Assembly (NCBI RefSeq): GCF_021134715.1
Contig: NC_060022.1
Coordinates: forward strand, 5,089,001 to 5,153,000
DNA: 64,000 nucleotides
Reading direction: 5' to 3'
Source: Daphnia pulex
Lineage: Eukaryota; Arthropoda; Branchiopoda; Diplostraca; Daphniidae
In this document: piece by piece, positions 11,782-19,955 of the stretch
Numbering within the stretch: the first letter of the stretch is position 1
How the letters are laid out: the number at the start of each line of letters is the position of its first letter
Notes under the pieces: generated by a model
Told to the model about the DNA's origin: nothing
The model's database searches: none
What the model saw: the letters and a program-made list of their open reading frames with translations, nothing else
Position numbers and translations under genes: made by a program

Positions 11782-14700
11782 TTATAGCAAGACTTCTCTG
11801 TAGACGATGTTCCTGGTGAATACTCTAAGTTTGTCCTCTTCGGTGGCGCCTGGACGATTTCTCAGTAGTTTCCCGTGGTAGTCTGTTTCCTTAACGACAA
11901 CCTTGACACCTTCCCTGGAAGTTGCTCGAGAGAATGCAACGTAGAGCTGACCGTGACTGAAAACGGGTTCCGGGAGATAGATGCCAACTCGATCGAAAGT
12001 CTGTCCCTGCGACTTGTTGATGGTGATGGCAAAGGCCAAAAGTACAGGGAACTGCAATCTTTTGAGTTTGAATGGCAAGTCAGAGTCGGTGGGTGACATG
12101 GACATCCGTGGGAGGAATACGGATTCGCCTTTGTTTTTTCCAGAAGCGATCTCTGCTACAATCAGATTGTCGGTAAGGTTTTTGAGGATGAGCCTTGTTC
12201 CATTGCAGAGTCCCTGGCGCGTGTCAATGTTCTTGAGGAGGATGACGACGGCACCAACTTTGAGATGTAGTGCATGAGGAGGAAGGCCAGAGACATCAAA
12301 GGTGTTGAGAACTTCCGCGGGGTAGTCTGCAATTTCTCCGGGGTCTTCCGAATCGATAGTGTCGATACTCTTGTAGACTTTGATGGCACCAGGCATTTTT
12401 GAAACGATGGTGTTGTTGATGCGGAGACAATCAATATTTTTCGGGCAAAGAATAGCTCTTGAAGAAATTGTTTCTGCCACTTCTGGGTTCAAGAGTTGCG
12501 ACGGGTGACCAAAGACGTGGTCAATCAAATGTGTCGGCAACTGGAGAAAATCTTGCGGAATTTCAATGAGCTCTGGATCGTTTAGGGTCGGTATCGAAGG
12601 CAAAGATCCGTTTCCCAGTTGTAAAAGCCAATCGGCATAGTCTTGACTACCAGCTGTTGTTCTCATGTTCTGTACCAATCGAAGTTGACGGAAGAGTGGC
12701 CAAGTTTCGTTGGTTTTGATGGTAGATTCGACGATTTTCACCCGGTTTCCATGCCTAACAACTGGTAAGCACTGCCTAAAGTCGCCACCCAACAGGAGCA
12801 CTTTATTGCCGTACGGATCATCTCGGTTCTTGGCCACCATTTGGAAGAGATGATTCATTCCGTCGAGAGCGTAGTTCAACTTCAGCGTGGCTTCGTCAGA
12901 GATGTTTAGACTTGCATCTCTGATTATCTTGGCACTGAAGCTGCTTTCTTCAATTTTCGATCTTGTGGTTTCAGTTATCGGAGGGTATAACTTGTACTTT
13001 GAGTGGTACGTTGAACCATTGATCAGCAGAGTGGAAGCGATGCCTGTAGAAGCTACTGCGACGACTGATTTCCCTTGACCTTGGAGAACGGTGATGAGGG
13101 TGTTGTAGAGGAACGTCTTGCCCGTTCCGCCTGGGCCGTCGAGGAAAAATAGTCGTGGCTGATTTGCGTCTTGGATAGAGGCCATGATTTGGTCAAAGGC
13201 TGCTCGTTGACCTTCGTTGAGTTTTGCCAACATCATTTGCCCCAACAATCGCTTTTCATGCGTGTCTACTTCGTTGTCGGATGCAATCTGAGCTTGGATG
13301 AGCTGGTTGATGAGCTGAAAATCGGGAACTGGCAAAGAGTAATTTTCCATCAGTTGGTTGTTGAGAAGCAACTTGTCCTGTATCCACTTTAACGCCAAGT
13401 TCTTTGCAACTTCTTCTTCATGACCGATTCGGACATAGTCTTCCATGAGATGAGGAAGATTGATTTCAAAGAGTTGCAGAGCGTTGGTCGGGTTGCAATA
13501 GAGACAAATGTCGACAAAGAGCTGCCTCAACTGAACAGGCATTTGGAAAGTGGCCGCTTCTTCCAACGTCTTTTCCCAAGCTCTGTCGTCCTCTAGCAAA
13601 TTCAATGCAATAGCTGCAGCTTTAAATGTGGGATAGACAATGTCGTCGACGGTCCGTAAATGCTCGAAACTTGTTGCACCCTTGACATTGATAAGAAGCA
13701 TTCGAAGGCAATACCGTTCAACTTGTTTGACGCTCACCGTGTAAATCCGGCCGATGATTTTCGCTCTCTTCTTTCTGGGCTTCCACTTTTGCAGTTTCTT
13801 GTCAAACAGGTAGTGATGGGGGATTTCCCGATAGAAATACTGCCTGGCGCCTTCTTGTTGCTCGTTCAACTTGAAATAGGCAGTAAGAGTAGTGTTTCTT
13901 GTGGCGGCGTTGATGACTGCTTGCTCTTCGTTACCCGGTTGAAAAAAGACGGATTGTCCTTCAGGTAAATGAACAGCCAGTCGGCTAATGGAGTGAGAAC
14001 GATCAGTGAGAGGGAACTTTAAGATTCGCCAGGTGGCTTCAGGCGCACTAACAAAACGGGCATCCAAATGGCTCGTGATTTCGTCGTAGACAACTGCCGG
14101 TACTTCGCCTTCAGGTCCTGCCTCTTGCTGCTCTTGGTACGTTCCTACTTTGTTGTCCGTTTGCACGCAGTCGTAACCCTTGTAAACATATTTGCAGATG
14201 TACTTAATGCAGACGATCGATGCGCAGTATTCGAGGTTAATGTGCGAATCGTACTTGAGTGACAACCAAGGGTTATAAGGGACGACCCAACGGTTATCTA
14301 CTTCAAAGTCTGATTGCCCTCTTTTCAAACGATGCGTCACTCCGGTGTCTCTTCTCCTGTAAGTTGGGTAGCCGTTGTCGTTGACCATAGTTTCTTCACA
14401 GAATGCCTTGGGAAACTTTTTGGCGCACTTTTCACCGTCCATACAGGGGGAATTCTTGTTGATTGCTCCGCAAGGTCCATGAATCATGTGGGACATGACA
14501 ATTTCATAGAGGCGAGGATGGGTTCTCTTGTCTGGTATTTCTGCGCAGATGGTCAAGTCAATGTCTTCCCCTGTCGTTGGGACGTCACGTTTGTCAACCC
14601 AAAGAAGCAAGTGAGCGTGGGGAAGACCGCGTTTCTGAAATTCAATCACATGAATCCTCGCCAAAGCGAAGCCCAAAACTTGGCGCCTGTCAATGTCGTG

Positions 14701-16974
14701 GACCAACTCGTTCTTCTTTAGGTTGTAGACTCTTGCTACCATATCTGGCCGATCGGAAGCCGTGAGGTAGTTGGGGATGTTTGCCGTTATCTCCTTCCAC
14801 TTTGGGTTACAGGTGAACGTCAGAAAGTAGGTCGGTTTGCCAAATTTGCTACAAATTGACATGGCATCTTGGTACGCTTGCTTCATGGCTCTTGGACTGC
14901 CGATGAAACTGGAGGGGAGAATATGAATTGTGCCGACCGTCTTATTTTCTCTCTCTGCGCGATTAGCGACATAGTCCATGAGTCCGTCGTACTGGGCAAC
15001 TCGCAGCTCGGCTTGATGTTCCCTAATGTACTTGACACGATTGGCTTCAATCTTCACGTACGAATCTACTATCCATTGCTGTGTGAGTGGTCCTCCGGCC
15101 AACACTTGGTTGAAATAATTGCGAATGGATATGAGATAGCTGTAGAATTCGCACTGAGTTACTCTCTTCCTTTTTCCACTGCCTCGGTTCAATCGATGGG
15201 GATCGTTGTCATCATCCCCTTCAATTTCTTCTTCGGCATCAGGTTCTTCTTCTTCGTCTAAAACTTGCTGCTCTTCACCTTCGTCAACATCCATGGCTGC
15301 AGCTTCCTCTCTCTCTCTCCGTGTAGTGGTGGTATAAGGCATATTTGAATGCCAACCATCCTCACCGTTTGGGAAGAGCAAGGGATAAGTCATTGGATCG
15401 CACATTGGTTTCTGGGGATTGATCTGGATGAATTTTCTGCCTCTGCTTGGAATAATTAGATGGCCTCGAATGTCCCTGTCTACCGGTGGCTCTCCGTTGA
15501 CGCTCTTGAAAATGATGGCAATATCATCCGTCGTTGGGCTGTTGTAGCGTCTCTGATCCAGATTTTTCCGATCACTGCTGATGATCATGCCCACAAACTG
15601 ATGAGGACGATTTTCAGCTTCGGCTTTAAGGTACTCTTCTTCCAGAACTTGCCGCATTTTCTTGTAAATGGCTGCATAGGGATTGTTTTCTCGCAACATC
15701 TCGTCCAATTCTTCCATCAGATCCCTACAGCATCCTCCATTCGCTTCAACATTCGCTCTGTAACTACTGGCCTGTGCCGCATCCATAAAGTAGAGATCGG
15801 CGTACTTTGGATTATCAGTAGTACCAACGGCAGCCGTGTTGTGATACACTTGGCCATGGATTCTGAAGCAGTATGGTCCACGACCGGGAGGTGAGTTCAT
15901 TTTGGCTCCCATCGAAGCAAAGGCATGAGCGCTGTTATAGTTGCGGATTTTCGACATAAAGTGTTTTGCTTTGGGATGATCGTTCTGCAATAGTTTTGCC
16001 AGAGGTTCAGGGCACTCTTTTGGAGGTGGAAGAATGACTTTTCCCTTTTTGCAACATTTTTGAAATTTCTTGTCTTGCGGCCTTTCTGCTTTGAAATGCT
16101 TGGCGTCACATTCCTCGCAAATCAAGTTCATTTCTCCACAGTAGTGGATTGGAACGTTGGCTTCAGACTCAATCTTTTTGCAAGCTGCGCGATGAGTCCT
16201 TGGAACACCGGCCCGGTTGCGCTCTTCCAATATCTTTTCTCGATGGGACCGTTCTTCTTCAGTTTCAATCGGGATCATTTCGGCATGCTCAAATGCATCC
16301 ATGGCTCGCATCAGCTCTTCATTTTCCTCTCTTTCTTCACGGAGAAGTTCCATACGAATTCGACTATCTTCTCGACGTTCTTCCGCTTCCTCTTCGTTCT
16401 CAGTTGCTCTGTAAGTTACCGTCTGTTCTCTATTTAATTCCCTTCGCACTTCAGCTTCTTCCTGGGATTCTTCATTGAGATACAGTTGGTGACGCAATCT
16501 ATCTTCTATTGCTACTCCAATTCTTTCTTCTCCTGTCTGTTGAGCACGCAGGACTTGATGCCGTTCTTTGTCTTGTTCCTGCCTTGCCCTCCTTTCTTCT
16601 TCATTTTCTTCGGCTCGAAGGATCATCTGCCGCAACAACTGCTGCTCTCGCCTGACTTGCTTCGCATTCTCTGTTTCTTTTTCTCGGCGCTTCCTTTGTT
16701 TTTCGGCTTCAACTTCAAGTCTCGCCTCTCTATCTACTGTACTTTGACTACGACGTAGTTTCTTCTTTCTTTCTGCTTCTTCTTTATTCGCCTCTTCTTG
16801 GTCTACCTGTCTCTTTTTCTGTTCACGAACATACTTCGCTCTTTCCCTATTCTCTTCTAATCTCTTTGCCTTCGCCTGCGGATCCTGCTGTGCTCTCTTT
16901 TCTCGCAACTTTCTATTCTTCTCTTCTTTTTCCTCTTCCGTAAGTGCACGACGCGGTGCCATTCTTACTCGCAA
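11782..16974 (-). CDS. Helitron replication initiator-helicase (RepHel), 1,730 residues
   Basis: One uninterrupted frame. Residues ~1-250 are highly charged with many E/K/R repeats, probably coiled coil. A Cys-rich zinc-finger-like segment follows near 275-310 (CGEMNLICEECDAKHF...KCCKKGK). The HUH-type Rep nuclease is marked by FLTFTCNPKW, the two-His motif RGLPHAHLLLW (~785) and the tyrosine motif YICKYVYKGYD (~928). The C-terminal part is a Pif1-like SF1 helicase: Walker A GPGGTGKT (~1281), Walker-B-like SDEATLKLNYALDGM, LLLGGDFRQCLPVV, and a closing motif QLYVAFSRAT (~1683). Rep nicks and joins DNA and the helicase unwinds it during rolling-circle transposition. There is no fused OTU or endonuclease domain. 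The start could also be the ATG four codons later. The lack of stops or frameshifts in 5.2 kb suggests recent activity or a young insertion. Confidence 0.95.
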   Translation of the reverse strand: MRVRMAPRRALTEEEKEEKNRKLREKRAQQDPQAKAKRLEENRERAKYVREQKKRQVDQEEANKEEAERKKKLRRSQSTVDREARLEVEAEKQRKRREKETENAKQVRREQQLLRQMILRAEENEEERRARQEQDKERHQVLRAQQTGEERIGVAIEDRLRHQLYLNEESQEEAEVRRELNREQTVTYRATENEEEAEERREDSRIRMELLREEREENEELMRAMDAFEHAEMIPIETEEERSHREKILEERNRAGVPRTHRAACKKIESEANVPIHYCGEMNLICEECDAKHFKAERPQDKKFQKCCKKGKVILPPPKECPEPLAKLLQNDHPKAKHFMSKIRNYNSAHAFASMGAKMNSPPGRGPYCFRIHGQVYHNTAAVGTTDNPKYADLYFMDAAQASSYRANVEANGGCCRDLMEELDEMLRENNPYAAIYKKMRQVLEEEYLKAEAENRPHQFVGMIISSDRKNLDQRRYNSPTTDDIAIIFKSVNGEPPVDRDIRGHLIIPSRGRKFIQINPQKPMCDPMTYPLLFPNGEDGWHSNMPYTTTTRREREEAAAMDVDEGEEQQVLDEEEEPDAEEEIEGDDDNDPHRLNRGSGKRKRVTQCEFYSYLISIRNYFNQVLAGGPLTQQWIVDSYVKIEANRVKYIREHQAELRVAQYDGLMDYVANRAERENKTVGTIHILPSSFIGSPRAMKQAYQDAMSICSKFGKPTYFLTFTCNPKWKEITANIPNYLTASDRPDMVARVYNLKKNELVHDIDRRQVLGFALARIHVIEFQKRGLPHAHLLLWVDKRDVPTTGEDIDLTICAEIPDKRTHPRLYEIVMSHMIHGPCGAINKNSPCMDGEKCAKKFPKAFCEETMVNDNGYPTYRRRDTGVTHRLKRGQSDFEVDNRWVVPYNPWLSLKYDSHINLEYCASIVCIKYICKYVYKGYDCVQTDNKVGTYQEQQEAGPEGEVPAVVYDEITSHLDARFVSAPEATWRILKFPLTDRSHSISRLAVHLPEGQSVFFQPGNEEQAVINAATRNTTLTAYFKLNEQQEGARQYFYREIPHHYLFDKKLQKWKPRKKRAKIIGRIYTVSVKQVERYCLRMLLINVKGATSFEHLRTVDDIVYPTFKAAAIALNLLEDDRAWEKTLEEAATFQMPVQLRQLFVDICLYCNPTNALQLFEINLPHLMEDYVRIGHEEEVAKNLALKWIQDKLLLNNQLMENYSLPVPDFQLINQLIQAQIASDNEVDTHEKRLLGQMMLAKLNEGQRAAFDQIMASIQDANQPRLFFLDGPGGTGKTFLYNTLITVLQGQGKSVVAVASTGIASTLLINGSTYHSKYKLYPPITETTRSKIEESSFSAKIIRDASLNISDEATLKLNYALDGMNHLFQMVAKNRDDPYGNKVLLLGGDFRQCLPVVRHGNRVKIVESTIKTNETWPLFRQLRLVQNMRTTAGSQDYADWLLQLGNGSLPSIPTLNDPELIEIPQDFLQLPTHLIDHVFGHPSQLLNPEVAETISSRAILCPKNIDCLRINNTIVSKMPGAIKVYKSIDTIDSEDPGEIADYPAEVLNTFDVSGLPPHALHLKVGAVVILLKNIDTRQGLCNGTRLILKNLTDNLIVAEIASGKNKGESVFLPRMSMSPTDSDLPFKLKRLQFPVLLAFAITINKSQGQTFDRVGIYLPEPVFSHGQLYVAFSRATSREGVKVVVKETDYHGKLLRNRPGATEEDKLRVFTRNIVYREVLL

Positions 16975-17534
16975 AACACCCTAACCAACGCAAATTCCTA
17001 CTTCTCAGTGGTGGGCTTTTAGGTGTTGGGGTCTTGGAGGACTTTACACGTTATACAGTTTCAAAAGCTTAAGACTAAGGACGGAGTTTGGAAGGGATTT
17101 TTTGGAGGGCTTTACACGTTATGCAGTTTCAAAAGCTTAAGACTATACACGTATTCGAAAATGAGACATGAATTAAAAAATACTCACGTCCGAGGACGGG
17201 ATGTTTGGGCTGCTGCCAGGGCTCGATGGTCTTCTTTTGAAATCTGTAGAAAAATGATAGAAAACAAATGAATTAAGTAATGTGTTTGAAAGTAACGTAA
17301 GAAATCACACAAATTCATACAATTGGTAAATATCAAGGATCAACCAGCACTTTTCATAACTTAAAGGGAACGGTTTCTAAAAATGTTGAGATACATCTCT
17401 TTGTTATCTGAAATTTCAGAGACCGCTTTCAAACTTCCAAATTTCTTACAGCTAATAGAAAGAAAATGATCAAACTATCAAACATGAATTTCTTATCTGA
17501 AATCTAAGAAACCTGTGTCAATGTTTCCTTTTTT

Positions 17535-18815
17535 TCTAAAGTAAGATATCGGTCTCTACAAACTTTCACACATCTTACTACTTTTCACCAAAAATTGAGA
17601 GACCGGTGTCAATCTTTCAATTTTTTGTGTAAAAAGGAAACGCAGTCTCAAAATGACATGAAATTTAATGACAGTGTCTCAAATGTGTCATGTTCAGATT
17701 TTGAGAACGCTTTCTCAAAATCATCACTCAAACATCTTACTGTATACATTTGCCATGTGGCACACATTTATTGCAGAAAAGTTGTTACCTAATTTCTGTA
17801 ATATTCTTGCACGAAAGGTTTTCCCTGTAGACCCGAAGAAGGGTGCTGGGAAGATTCTAGATGGCGAGGATTCCTTGTGGTCGATTTCCTCTTGAAGTCT
17901 ATTGAGAAAATAGCGAAATTAGTTAAGCAAATGACTCATATTTATACAGTTTGAGAAATATGAGCTTGTGTAAGGCCAACCATTAGATTTTCTCTACACT
18001 AAGGGAACGGATTCTCAAAATTTTTACATGGGCCAACATATGTTGATTTTCTTTAATGTCAAGGACCGGTTTCAAACTTTAAATTTTCTTACAACTAAGG
18101 GAAGGAAACTGTAAACTCTCTCAAATATGGGTTTGTAAATTTAATTCGAAGAAACCGGTGTTAATCTTTCATTTTTATCTAAAGTGAGATATCGGTCTCT
18201 ACAAACTACCACACTTAGGCTACTTTTCCTACATTTGATAGACCGGTGTCAATCAATCAATTTTCTTACAACTAAAGGAAGGAAACTTAACAAACCATAA
18301 AACATGGACTTGTGATCTTAATTCTAAGAAACCGGTGTCATTCTATCAATTCTACCTAAAGTGAGATATCGGTCTCTACAAAGTGGCACACATAGCCTAT
18401 TTTACCAATATTTGATTGACCGGTGTCAATCACTCAATTTTCTAAAAACTAAGGGAAGTAATCTTAACAAAGCATCAAACATGCACTTGTGATCTTAATT
18501 CTAAGTAACCGGTTTCATTCTTTTAATTTTCTATAAAGTGAGACAGCGGTCTCTACATACTGGCACACATGGACTATTTTAACCACATTTGAGAGACCGG
18601 TCTCAACCTTACAATTTTTTTTTTTTTTTAAAAGAAAAGTGGCTTAAAGAAAAGTAAATTTGGAATGAAATGAGTCATGGTCTCAAATGTGGCATGTTTT
18701 GATTTTGAGAACGCTTTCTCAAAATCAGCACACAAACAACTTAATCTATACATTTGCCCTATGGCACACATTTTGCAGAAAAATTGTTACCTATTTTCTG
18801 CAGTCTTTCAGCACG
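17535..18815. repeat. ~177-bp tandem repeat nested in a ~1-kb duplication
   Basis: The landmark AAAGTGAGATATCGGTCTCT starts at 18181 and 18358, with a variant at 18535: exactly 177-bp steps. An isolated related copy (AAAGTAAGATATCGG) is at 17538. Every unit carries one or two quasi-palindromic GAxACCGGTxTCAA cores, up to the perfect TTGAGACCGGTCTCAA near 18593. A longer segment is also duplicated: the 'ctcaaaatgacatg...gcagaaaagttgttacct' stretch at ~17645-17790 reappears diverged at ~18655-18795. This gives a two-level structure of about 1 kb containing 177-bp units. Confidence 0.8.
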
Positions 18816-19299
18816 AAGTTTGGGTCGGCTAAAGTCTTGAAGAACACAAATTAAAGTTTGTTGATGCAGTGTTAAGCACGTGCGCAATCATAAACGTCGA
18901 AAATATGTGAATCAGCTGTTAGGCTTTAGCTATCACACATTCCGTTATTGGAAGCCCTTTCTGCGCCCAAAAATGGCTCGTCTCTGCTGAAATTCGAGCC
19001 ACCAATCTTTTCGTTTCCGTAAATGTTGATTGTTTCACGATATATCGTCCGTTTTAGTTGTGCCACATATCACCCGGCGGTAAATTTTCATAATAGAGAA
19101 TATTCACGCAATGCCTACTACGGGTAATCTGTCGAGAAAAGATTGTCAAGCATGGCCACCGTGTTTTTTCTGTTAAATCTATGCTTTTTCTTTTTAATTT
19201 AGTAAGAAAAATATTTTTTTCGTGAAATTTTGACTTGTCTGAGTGATATCTAACAAAATCATAGGTCAAAACAATATTTTATGCTTAAAAAAGATTAAT

Positions 19300-19370
19300 C
19301 TTTAATGGGATTAGAACCATAAACCTCAATATTACCAAGCCAGTGCTATAACCACTACACCATTTCTTGC
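19300..19370 (-). other. tRNA-like relic 1
   Basis: On the minus strand a box-A-like TGGTGTAGTGGTTATAGCA is followed at the right distance by a box-B-like GGTTCTAATCCCA, the internal promoter pattern of a tRNA. The anticodon arm and acceptor stem do not pair, so this is not a functional tRNA gene. It may be the 5' part of an old tRNA-derived SINE or a captured fragment. Confidence 0.4.
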
Positions 19371-19530
19371 CAATAAAAATTTACAATTTTCGATTCCACT
19401 TTATTGTTGTGCGTCAATATCGTGTTTTTCGTGCGTGAAAAATTTTTTATCACGATATTTCGTCGGTACCGATCCTTGGCAACACGTACACATCCCCTGT
19501 CACGCCGATGTACACGATAAACGATGTTGG

Positions 19531-19602
19531 CGGGAGGCTGACTTGAACCACCCCTCTTCGCGTCATGAAGCCAGAGCCATAGCCACTACACCAAGAGCTA
19601 CT
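19531..19602 (-). other. tRNA-like relic 2
   Basis: Minus-strand TTGGTGTAGTGGCTATGGC (box-A-like) and GGTTCAAGTC (box-B-like) in tRNA spacing, about 230 bp from relic 1 and clearly related to it. Stems are degenerate. The two relics appear to belong to a duplicated unit that also includes cacgatat-t-tcgtc and ccggcggtaaattt blocks on both sides. Confidence 0.4.
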
Positions 19603-19634
19603 ACTATCGGGCAACGTCTGCAAGAATGCATTAG

Positions 19635-19848
19635 CCTCCGGCGGTCAATTTCCAGGGTAGAGATGTTCACGCATTGCCTCCGGCGGTAAATTTGCACGAC
19701 AGAGGACATTCACGCATGGCCTCCGGCGGTAAATTTGTAGGGTAGAGCCATCCCACACGGCCTCCGGCGGTGAATTTGTAGGGTAGAGCGGCCTAGCCTC
19801 CGGCGGTAACCTTGTAGGATAGAGGTGGTGACGTATTGCCTCCGGCGG
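19635..19848 (-). repeat. Six-copy CCTCCGGCGG array near the Helitron 5' end
   Basis: The exact 10-mer CCTCCGGCGG starts at 19635, 19677, 19720, 19761, 19797 and 19839, spaced 36-43 bp. It is usually followed by taaatttg and then a tagggtagag block. A degenerate copy (CACCCGGCGG) is at 19071. The array ends about 105 bp from the proposed 5' terminus. Regular spacing of a conserved short core suggests binding sites or simple amplification; I cannot tell which. Confidence 0.8.
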
Positions 19849-19955
19849 TAAGCTGGACGACCAATCACAGCGCGCGCTCACACGGACTTACAAACAGACA
19901 GATACACAAACAAACTCCGCCCCCTTTTTCCCCTTTCCGTTTTATAGACAAGAGA

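Larger units (their letters stand above)
10324..19955 (-). mobile_element. Autonomous Helitron rolling-circle transposon, probably complete (~9.6 kb)
   Basis: The element reads on the minus strand. Proposed 5' end at 19955: TCTCTTGTCTATAAAACGG preceded by A, followed by a GTTTGTTTGTGTATCTG stretch of the kind seen at animal Helitron 5' ends. Proposed 3' end at 10324: CTAG followed by T, with a short hairpin (GGCCC-TGGAC-GGGCT) about 10 nt before it. Both fit the family rules (5' TC, 3' hairpin plus CTRR, insertion between A and T, no target duplication). Inside lies an intact Rep-helicase ORF at 11782-16974. The non-coding flanks are long (about 3.0 kb 5' and 1.5 kb 3') and full of repeats, which is unusual. 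The ORF makes the class certain; the 5' end is likely and the 3' end is the least certain boundary. Confidence 0.72.
16975..19955. other. Helitron 5' non-coding region
   Basis: About 3 kb between the Rep-helicase start and the proposed TC terminus. It contains no ORF of note. It holds the ~177-bp repeat block, a ~1-kb duplication, two tRNA-like relics and the CCTCCGGCGG array, listed separately. The promoter for the Rep-helicase mRNA should be here, but I cannot point to it. Such a long leader is unusual for Helitrons, so part of it may be captured or amplified DNA. Confidence 0.5.

Noticed and set aside
19300..19602. Two functional tRNA genes
   Set aside because: Box A and B are present, but the acceptor, anticodon and T stems do not pair.
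19635..19848. Possible CRISPR-like array (short repeats, ~30-bp spacers)
   Set aside because: The context is eukaryotic, the spacers are themselves related (taaatttg, tagggtagag), and the array is inside a Helitron. It is a tandem repeat.
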